The notes under the pieces are model-generated. The model made no database searches and was not told the origin of the DNA. It was given only the letters and a program-made list of their open reading frames with translations. DNA of 13,041 nt from JBCDIQ01 sp039024295 (GTDB lineage: Bacteria > Bacteroidota > Bacteroidia > J057), in the NCBI GenBank assembly GCA_039024295.1, contig JBCDIQ010000140.1, positions 1-13,041 of the forward strand. The letters are read 5' to 3'. A program made the position numbers and the translations under genes. Shown one piece after another: positions 8,201 through 13,041 of this stretch (position 1 is its first letter; each line of letters starts with the position of its first letter).

Positions 8201-9053
8201 TACTCTTCCTAGTTTACAAGTCACAACCCCAGGGACCTATTTTGTCGAGGTAATTGAACCTCGGGGATGTTTTCTACGAGATACGATTACTGTAACGGGC
8301 TTTGATGCTTTTCCCTTGGTGGATTTAGGGCAAGATGTGATCAACTGCGGAGATTTTGTATTAAATGCGGGAAACCCTGGGTTAACTCACAATTGGGCTA
8401 CAGTTGGTTCATCAACGGTATTAGGAACGAATCAAACCTATACAGTTACCGGCTCAGGCACATATGTAGCTACCGTAATTAATGCTAACGGCTGTACATC
8501 CTCTGATACAATTGGGGTTACCATTAATCGGATTCCAAACGCTCAGTTTTCTGTAAATGTTCAACAGTGCGTGGCGAGAACAGTCAACCGGACTGGTTTT
8601 GCCAACTATTTATGGAATTTTGGAGATGGTACCCAAAGCACTGCGTTCAGCCCACAGCATACTTACAGAGATACAGGTACTTATACAGTTGTGCTAATTG
8701 CAAGTAGTCGGGAAGGCTGTGGAAGTGACACCGCGACTCAGATCGTTCAAATTACTGATTGTTCATCGATAAGCGTTGAGGACTTGGCAGACCCTTCTGA
8801 AGTGACTATTTTCCCAAATCCCGCTAATGAACGATTGCAGGTAGAGGTGCTAACCCATGATTTTTCAGGAGAAGCAATCCTACGGCTTACCGATCTTTTT
8901 GGGAAAAGCCTGAGTGTTAAGTCGGTTTTCCTGGTAGAAGGTCAACTCGCGAATTTTCAGATTCGGACTTCAGAGATTCCTAACGGAATTTATAATCTTA
9001 GCCTCCAAATGAACCAACAAATAAAAACCTTTCGGGTGCAAGTGCTCCATTAA
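5205..9053 (+). CDS. Large secreted Ig-like/PKD repeat protein with T9SS type A sorting domain
   Basis: A 1282-residue exported protein. A signal peptide (about 1-33; lysines at 5 and 14, hydrophobic core, likely cut after FLQA) is followed by three ~288-residue repeats (about 40-903). Each repeat pairs a short Ig-like unit (xLGPxDT...CGG, then LWxTG) with a second one of the CHU_C-associated type (VCG, LWYDS, TVFVEP) that seems to contain an inserted beta-rich module ending in FFYFFxDW. Three short Ig-like units (904-1108), a PKD domain (1111-1185, with NFGDG and HTYRDTGTYTV) and a sorting domain (about 1198-1282, VTIFPNPANERL ... IPNGIYNLSL) follow. The sorting domain marks it for T9SS export across the outer membrane. 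No catalytic domain is recognisable, so adhesin or matrix protein is the best guess. A GTG at 5199 would add two residues; ATG 5205 is preferred, and an in-frame stop at 5190 excludes more. Odd: it sits between glycan genes. Confidence 0.93.
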   Translation: MNLLKLYPSLIIKTLLWGLLGWILCGSNFLQARTMAPIVNLGPDTASCGPITLDAGNPGANSYLWSTNATTQTLQVSQSGIYWVDVTDGTGTTRDSIFVTVLTPPTTPLTVDTTVCGGEQILAVTGNQDYTLWWDALNGGNVAFTGDSITLSLTDTLTLFPQRVIAANSASVGPAVPGNPSNFFDGRRGVQFDVLRPTTIEFITVIADQPTLIDIEILDNSNGLVIRDSFFVPIGNQAYEVPVFFELPTGNDYQMYLAGTDGGRLALTGSGLSYPYVLPGRIQMDVSLGGGFSFFYFFFDWKVSDRSCFSGRGTYTVNVLPTPTADLGPTDTVVCGGSLLLDATDTLAGVQYLWNTGSTMSSITATNSQLYTVTATAGICVARDSIDVTFVPIPPATTLRDTNVCGTGDFLISLPVSSASVLWYDSLTSQLPFASGNPVSINLPDSTTVFVEPINLLTNTNLGPTTLPGNANYFPGVRGVVFDAASEIIIQSVSVLIEGPVSFTLEVQRSDGSTIGTRNYQLTNTSGPNIIPLMMQIPAGTGHRMILSSATGTGLALSSGASFPYTSSNGLVTLTGSFNGGNQFFYFFLDWIVSQKVCATTRTPLQINTLPSPSTDLGPEDTTLCGGTLSLDVSEPNATYNWSNGSSNPIQVITRDSILKVEVSIGLCSVEDSIEVYFLPPPVGLTFKDTTICGIQSIPISSITPDQNIIWYDSLVGGTPFAIGKTIPDFLVEDTISVFPAGVNLRGISNVGKLNAISPLVSYFDGPRGVIFDISSSVTIVSVDVYTIQPTAGTILVENSSGRIIHVYDFSISNSGFTRTTLPVFFEMEPGSGYVMYLANTAEGALGLTNDQVNFPYAQGGKVTMTGSYLGGNSFYYYFFNWQIASGSCIGPRSTYTINVNLPLSLQDSIYACTPTQLATGTTQASSILWNTGATTPNIQVDTTGIYWVELSDQQGCTVRDSLLFRRPVLNLGNDGILCGNQLITGYGPDASFTWSTGDTLPSLQVTTPGTYFVEVIEPRGCFLRDTITVTGFDAFPLVDLGQDVINCGDFVLNAGNPGLTHNWATVGSSTVLGTNQTYTVTGSGTYVATVINANGCTSSDTIGVTINRIPNAQFSVNVQQCVARTVNRTGFANYLWNFGDGTQSTAFSPQHTYRDTGTYTVVLIASSREGCGSDTATQIVQITDCSSISVEDLADPSEVTIFPNPANERLQVEVLTHDFSGEAILRLTDLFGKSLSVKSVFLVEGQLANFQIRTSEIPNGIYNLSLQMNQQIKTFRVQVLH
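5322..7913 (+). repeat. Three tandem ~860-870 bp coding repeats
   Basis: The secreted protein contains three direct repeats starting near 5322, 6180 and 7050, with a spacing of about 286-290 codons. Each begins with (N/D)LGPxDT and a CGG or CGP turn, reaches a VCG/ICG turn about 70 residues later, then an inserted module (RRGVQFDV, VRGVVFDA and PRGVIFDI in the three copies), an F/Y-rich strand such as FFYFFFDW, and a closing cysteine. The copies match at protein level but have clearly diverged in DNA, so the duplications are old rather than recent or slippage-prone. Boundaries are approximate. Confidence 0.85.
7914..8528 (+). repeat. Three short tandem Ig-like units (~68 codons each)
   Basis: After the long repeats, the protein has three short units starting near 7914, 8115 and 8322. 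Each carries a front cysteine (YAC, LCG or NCG), a tryptophan strand (LWNTG, TWSTG or NWATV), a GTY/GIY strand and a back cysteine followed by an RDS/RDT/SDT end. They resemble the first Ig-like unit of each long repeat without the second, insert-bearing unit. Confidence 0.75.
8796..9050 (+). other. T9SS type A C-terminal sorting domain (coding part)
   Basis: The last ~85 residues of the giant protein match the Por_Secre_tail pattern: an entry strand with FPNPAN, a middle DLFGKS turn, a PNGIYNL strand and a final KTFRV strand near the C-terminus. In the family this domain guides passage through the type IX translocon and is then cleaved, often with attachment to a surface lipopolysaccharide. 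It is the strongest taxonomic marker in the window. Confidence 0.9.
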
Positions 9054-9080
9054 TAATTCAAAACTCCCTACCGAAGCTAT

Positions 9081-9989
9081 ATGAAAATCGTCATTATTGG
9101 TGCAAATGGGTTCATTGGTTGGAATATGATGAACTATTTCAGTGAACGCCATTACACCACTTTCGGATGTGATGTGTCAGAGAACCTGCATGGCTATCGG
9201 TTTTACACTCGAGTCCAAAGAACGGGAACCGATTACACCCCTGTATTTGAACAACAGGACTTTGACCTCTGTGTAAATGCATCGGGTTCCTCCAACGTTG
9301 GTAAGAGTATCAATAACCCGAGTCATGATTACCACTTAAATACCCAAAATGTATTCAAGCTGCTGGAAGAACTCCGGACTACCAATCCAAGGTGCAAATT
9401 TGTGAACTTCTCCAGTGCTGCCGTATATGGTAATCCAGAGGCCCTTCCGATTGGAGAAGATGCAAGACCTAATCCTTTGTCTCCATATGGCTGGCATAAA
9501 TATCAAAGTGAGTTCCTTTGTAAGGAGTTTCACCAAATGTATGGCTTAAAAACCGTTTCTCTGCGCGTATTCTCAGCCTATGGGCCAGGGATGCGAAACC
9601 GCTTATTTTGGGACATCTATCATAAAAGTTTGGCCCCCGGACCTATAAGGCTATGGGGAACTGGAAAGGAAAGCCGCGACTTTGTGTTTAGCGAAGATCT
9701 TTGCAGAGCTGTTGAAGCTTTGGTGCATAATGCTCCTTTCAAAGGGGAGGTTGTCAACGTATCCTCCGGGCATGAGCACACGATTGAGGAGGTTGCAACA
9801 TTTTTTGTGAATTTACTCGACCCTGATAGAGAAGTTATTTTTGGAGGAGAAGAAAAGCCAGGAGACCCCAAAAACTGGCGTGCAGATGTGACTTTGCTAA
9901 AGTCCTATGGCTTCGAACCTCAGGTCCCTATTTTTGAAGGCCTAAAACAATATCAAGAATGGTTAATCAGACTAACCGAACCCGTTTAG
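9081..9989 (+). CDS. NAD-dependent sugar epimerase/dehydratase (extended SDR)
   Basis: Predicted cytosolic nucleotide-sugar-modifying enzyme of 302 residues. IGANGFIG (6-13) is the GxxGxxG NAD-binding loop and D31 ends the second strand where adenosine ribose is usually bound. The catalytic triad is recognisable: serines at 111-112 in NFSSAAVYGN, Y136 and K140 (YxxxK in SPYGWHK). RVFSAYGPG (162-170) and GKESRDFV (195-202) are standard for epimerase and 4,6-dehydratase relatives. Possible reactions include epimerisation or dehydration of a UDP-, GDP- or dTDP-sugar; sequence alone does not choose. The gene starts 27 nt after the T9SS gene and its 3' end overlaps the next glycosyltransferase by 31 nt, so it is probably cotranscribed with it and may supply a donor sugar for the locus (inference). 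Confidence 0.92.
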   Translation: MKIVIIGANGFIGWNMMNYFSERHYTTFGCDVSENLHGYRFYTRVQRTGTDYTPVFEQQDFDLCVNASGSSNVGKSINNPSHDYHLNTQNVFKLLEELRTTNPRCKFVNFSSAAVYGNPEALPIGEDARPNPLSPYGWHKYQSEFLCKEFHQMYGLKTVSLRVFSAYGPGMRNRLFWDIYHKSLAPGPIRLWGTGKESRDFVFSEDLCRAVEALVHNAPFKGEVVNVSSGHEHTIEEVATFFVNLLDPDREVIFGGEEKPGDPKNWRADVTLLKSYGFEPQVPIFEGLKQYQEWLIRLTEPV

Positions 9990-11137
9990 GGATTTTTTTT
10001 ACAGGCAGCTATAACTGGATAGGGGGCTTATATTACGTTCTGAACGTTGTAAAGACCCTAAATGCTTTACCTGATCGACAAAAGCCGGAATTGGTTATTC
10101 TCTGCAGCTACAACCTTCCAGAGGAGATGATTGATAAATTTGAGTACCCCTATATTCATAAGGTACTGCATTACCATTCGACCAAATTAGAAGCTGGATT
10201 TATCAAGGGATATAAAAAGCTCTTTAAAAGAGATTATAGACTGGAACAACTCATAGATACTTATCGTCTCGATGCGATTTTTCCATGTATTGAAATTCTT
10301 GCAGAAGTAAAGCCCAAGCATCCTTGTAAGCTGATTGGGTGGATTCCTGATTTCCAGCATCACTTTTTACCAGATTTTTTTGACGAGAAAGAAATCGAAA
10401 AACGTAATAAGCGATATACTGGGCTCGCCAAACGTGCGGATTATCTGGTTCTTTCCAGTCATGATGCTAAAGGTCATTATGAACAATTTTACGGGAAGGG
10501 TGCTAAGGCTGTACCTCAAGTCATGAATTTTATTTCTATTGTGGAGGTAGATAACCTTCCTGAGGAAAAGGTCATCAGGGAAAAATATGGATTGAATGGA
10601 CCTTACTTTATGGTTGCCAACCAATTCTGGCAGCACAAAAATCATCGGGTTGTATTAGAAGCAATTAAGCTGCTTCGTGATCAAGGCCAGGAGGTGGTTG
10701 TGGCTATGTCCGGTAGAAAAGTTGATAACCGTGCACCTGGATTTTTCAATACCCTTCAGGCTTATATAGATGATCACAGCCTTACTGATTCTCTAAACTT
10801 TCTAGGGTTTATGCCTCGGGAGGATCAATTGGCAGCGATGAAATATTCCGTAGCCGTATTACAACCTAGTAAATTTGAAGGTTGGAGTACGGTAAACGAG
10901 GATGCCAAGGTGCTCAACCAATTTGTAATTTGTGCTGACTTGGCGGTAAACCGGGAACAGATGGGAGATAATAGCTGGTATTTCGATGTCAATGACGCAG
11001 CAACATTAGCGAGTTACCTTGTCAAGCTGTTAAACGGAGAAGCTGCTCCAACTCTCGAATATCCTTCACGAGAAAAAAGGATAGAAGATTTTGCTACAGA
11101 TTTGATGCGTATGGTAGCCCCAGTTCCTGTTACTTGA
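9959..11137 (+). CDS. GT4-family glycosyltransferase
   Basis: Second predicted GT-B glycosyltransferase, 392 residues. The N-terminal half starts at LGIFFTGSYNWIGGLYYVL (10-28, glycine loop) and contains GWIPDFQHHFLPDFF (127-141), a pattern of mannosyl- or rhamnosyltransferase-like GT4 proteins; sugar identity is a guess. The donor half has FMVANQFWQHKNH (217-229), FLGFMPREDQL (281-291) and PSKFEGWSTVNEDAKVL (303-319). E307 is the first EX7E glutamate; the second position is D315 where Glu is usual, with E314 next to it. The start at 9959 lies inside the epimerase gene; it is the only ATG that keeps the first strand and gives a 31-nt overlap, so translational coupling is plausible. The 3' end runs 8 nt into the convergent symporter gene, leaving no space for a terminator between them. 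Confidence 0.92.
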   Translation: MVNQTNRTRLGIFFTGSYNWIGGLYYVLNVVKTLNALPDRQKPELVILCSYNLPEEMIDKFEYPYIHKVLHYHSTKLEAGFIKGYKKLFKRDYRLEQLIDTYRLDAIFPCIEILAEVKPKHPCKLIGWIPDFQHHFLPDFFDEKEIEKRNKRYTGLAKRADYLVLSSHDAKGHYEQFYGKGAKAVPQVMNFISIVEVDNLPEEKVIREKYGLNGPYFMVANQFWQHKNHRVVLEAIKLLRDQGQEVVVAMSGRKVDNRAPGFFNTLQAYIDDHSLTDSLNFLGFMPREDQLAAMKYSVAVLQPSKFEGWSTVNEDAKVLNQFVICADLAVNREQMGDNSWYFDVNDAATLASYLVKLLNGEAAPTLEYPSREKRIEDFATDLMRMVAPVPVT

Positions 11138-12902
11138 CCGCAGTCCTACCTAAGAAAATTGCACAGCTAAGGGTAATACCCAGGAGTATTCCTCCCTGCT
11201 CATACTCCCCATATAAAAACGATCCTGTAGCAAATAATGCCGAGTAAATTGCCAAGCACCCCAGCACCATGGCGAGTAGTTGACGAGGCAGGTTTCCTTC
11301 GGGATGTGGCAGGACTTTACCAGTCTTCGCAGCAGTTGCACGGACAATGTTCCACCCTGGTCCAGAAGGACGGATAAGCCCATAGAAGCTGGTGAGGCGG
11401 TTCATATCCGTTGGTGGCGTGAGCCAGGTAACGGCCAGCCAGCCAATGGTTGTGAGCCCCACACTTAGAATAAGTTTCACGTGATCGTCTAATGGTTCAA
11501 ATCCAAGCTTTACATGCAGCAGTTCAAAATAAGCAGCGAGTAGAAATGAGATCACCATGGCGGCCACCTCGCTGTAGGCATTGATCCGCCACCAAAACCA
11601 CCGCAGGATAAAAATAAGGCCTGTACCGGCTCCGATCTGGAGCAGTAAATTAAATGCGCTCAGGGCATCTTCGAGGAGCAGGGCCATTCCGGCAGCCAGT
11701 AACATCAGAATGGCAGTACTGGATCGGCCAACCCAGACAAGTTCTTCCTGAGAAGCCTTCGGCTTCACAAACCGCTGGTACACATCATTCACCACATAGG
11801 AGGCGCCCCAGTTGAGGTGGCTGGAAAGGGTAGACATGAAAGCTGCTGCCAGGGAGGTGATCACGATTCCCAATAACCCGGGTGGCAAGAAGCTTAACAT
11901 GGCAGGATACGCCAAGTCATTTCCGATGACATCCGGATCAAGGTTGGGAAATGCTTGTTGTAGGTCACCCAACGTGGGATACACCACGAGAGAGGCCAGC
12001 GCCACCAGTATCCACGGCCAGGGCCGTAAGGCATAATGGGCTGCATTAAACAGAAAAGCAGCCCCCATGGCGTGGCGTTCATTTTTCGCTGCGAGCATCC
12101 GCTGAGCTACGTAGCCCCCACCTCCCGGTTCAGCGCCCGGGTACCAAACACTCCACCATTGTACGGCCAGAGGGATTACCAGTAATCCCACCCACGCTTT
12201 CGGTTCGGAGAAATCGGGTAAAAACTGGGTTTTGGAAGCTACACTTGGAACCGCTAGCAGGCTTTCCAATCCGTTTATCTGGGGCAAATCCAAGATATAA
12301 ACTGCTGCGCCAATAGCCCCAACCATCGCCAGGAAAAACTGGAAAAAATCTGTTAGCAAAACGCCCTTTAAGCCTCCCAGGGAACTGTAAACAACTGTTA
12401 CAATTGCGCTGATCAGCAAGGTTTGCCAGGGAGAAAGGCCCAATAAGATGTTCCCGGCCTTGATGGCCGCAAGGCATACGCTGGCCATGATTACCACATT
12501 AAAAAATACCCCGAGATAAATGGCTCGGAACCCCCGCAAAAATGCCGCCTCTTTCCCACTGTAGCGGATTTCGTAGAATTCCAGGTCTGTAAGCACCCCT
12601 GACCTGCGCCATAACCTAGCATATACAAAAACGGTCAGCATCCCCGTGAGCAAAAAAGCCCACCATACCCAGTTGCCGGCTACTCCATCCTGTCGCACGA
12701 TGTTGGTCACCAGGTTTGGGGTATCGGCAGAGAAGGTGGTAGCTACCATAGAAATGCCCAGAAGCCACCAGGGCATATTTCGACCTGATAAGAAAAATTC
12801 TGCCGAACTCTTGCCGGAAGATCGTGCTGTGTAAATCCCTATCCCGAGGGAAATGAGCATGAAACCAATCAGGATGGACCAGTCGAGTGGGGTAAAGGTC
12901 AT
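11130..12902 (-). CDS. Sodium:solute symporter family (SSS) transporter
   Basis: Predicted inner-membrane Na+-coupled uptake carrier, 590 residues with many hydrophobic segments along the whole chain. SSS hallmarks: LSGRNMPWWLLGISMVATT (38-56, first core helix region), SLGGLKGVLLTDFFQFF (174-190, the family's GGLxxVxxTDxxQ signature) and AAFMSTLSSHLN (353-364), whose serines and threonine correspond to the Na2 site. The C-terminal part has TPPTDMNRL and FYGLIRPSGPGW (507-517 region), then two more hydrophobic stretches. Sugars, sialic acid or other small organics are typical cargo; this cargo is unknown. Start ATG at 12902 follows an in-frame stop at 12926-12924. It runs against the glycan genes, is visibly richer in G+C (roughly half versus 30-43% in sampled lines), and overlaps the last glycosyltransferase at the 3' end, so a functional tie to the glycan locus is doubtful. 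Confidence 0.95.
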   Translation of the reverse strand: MTFTPLDWSILIGFMLISLGIGIYTARSSGKSSAEFFLSGRNMPWWLLGISMVATTFSADTPNLVTNIVRQDGVAGNWVWWAFLLTGMLTVFVYARLWRRSGVLTDLEFYEIRYSGKEAAFLRGFRAIYLGVFFNVVIMASVCLAAIKAGNILLGLSPWQTLLISAIVTVVYSSLGGLKGVLLTDFFQFFLAMVGAIGAAVYILDLPQINGLESLLAVPSVASKTQFLPDFSEPKAWVGLLVIPLAVQWWSVWYPGAEPGGGGYVAQRMLAAKNERHAMGAAFLFNAAHYALRPWPWILVALASLVVYPTLGDLQQAFPNLDPDVIGNDLAYPAMLSFLPPGLLGIVITSLAAAFMSTLSSHLNWGASYVVNDVYQRFVKPKASQEELVWVGRSSTAILMLLAAGMALLLEDALSAFNLLLQIGAGTGLIFILRWFWWRINAYSEVAAMVISFLLAAYFELLHVKLGFEPLDDHVKLILSVGLTTIGWLAVTWLTPPTDMNRLTSFYGLIRPSGPGWNIVRATAAKTGKVLPHPEGNLPRQLLAMVLGCLAIYSALFATGSFLYGEYEQGGILLGITLSCAIFLGRTAVK

Positions 12903-12956
12903 GAAAAATGCTTGAAGAGATGCCTAAGATGAATGCGCTTGAAAATGTGCTACCTA

Positions 12957-12964
12957 CAAAGGTA
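12957..12964 (-). promoter_or_regulatory. Candidate -7 element (TACCTTTG) of the symporter gene
   Basis: Read on the minus strand, TACCTTTG is an exact match to the Bacteroidota -7 consensus TAnnTTTG. It would start transcription near 12950 and give a leader of about 48 nt before the ATG at 12902. The -33 element is weak (TTCA at 18-nt spacing). The 139-nt region 12903-13041 shows no other supportable feature. Confidence 0.4.
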
Positions 12965-13041
12965 TAAAAATGTCGATGACCCTGAATACCCGGCTGAAAG
13001 CCATTAGGGCAAACGCACCAAAATTGGTAATTGGGAAAAAA

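Noticed and set aside
12130..12477. 115-codon minus-strand frame inside the symporter gene
   Set aside because: It is an alternative frame of the same strand within well-matched SSS sequence, with no domain of its own.
12954..13041. Minus-strand open frame of 28 codons running off the right edge and ending in DIFIPL and a stop
   Set aside because: Too short to recognise, no motif, and it overlaps the candidate promoter; it could be the tail of an upstream gene but nothing in the window supports it.

Overview
The window looks like a surface-glycan biosynthesis locus of a member of the Bacteroidota. The phylum call rests on three observations. The 1.28-kilo-residue secreted protein at 5205-9053 ends in a type A type IX secretion (T9SS) sorting domain. 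The genes lack Shine-Dalgarno sequences. Several gaps carry matches to the Bacteroidota promoter element TAnnTTTG. Genus and habitat cannot be read from the sequence; a sulfotransferase in a glycan locus would suit a marine or saline organism, but that is only a hint.

Layout. Seven genes run on the plus strand from 16 to 11137: sulfotransferase, phytanoyl-CoA-dioxygenase-like Fe(II)/2-oxoglutarate oxygenase, a radical SAM / polysaccharide pyruvyltransferase fusion, a GT4 glycosyltransferase, a giant Ig-like/PKD repeat protein with a T9SS sorting tail, an NAD-dependent sugar epimerase/dehydratase and a second GT4 glycosyltransferase. Gaps are 27 to 81 nt and two gene pairs overlap (4 nt and 31 nt), so most of the block is probably cotranscribed. 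The giant gene may also have its own promoter at 5119-5148. An eighth gene, a sodium:solute symporter (11130-12902), lies on the minus strand and its 3' end overlaps the last glycosyltransferase by 8 nt. Its upstream region (12903-13041) holds a candidate promoter and no supportable gene. No stretch longer than 300 bases lacks a gene, and I saw no tRNA, rRNA, CRISPR array or insertion sequence.

How the genes may work together (inference). The epimerase would supply a nucleotide sugar, the two GT4 enzymes would add sugars, and the pyruvyltransferase half of the fusion, the sulfotransferase and the oxygenase would decorate the product with pyruvyl, sulfate or hydroxyl groups. No flippase, polymerase, priming transferase or export gene is in the window, so the locus probably continues to the left of base 1. 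The T9SS protein is the odd member: a surface or secreted protein encoded inside a glycan locus. It could be the glycan's anchor partner, its carrier, or unrelated. The symporter differs in strand and in base composition and is probably a separate neighbour.

The most unusual items are the radical SAM-pyruvyltransferase fusion and the three ~288-residue repeats of the secreted protein, each of which appears to have a beta-rich module nested inside an Ig-like domain.
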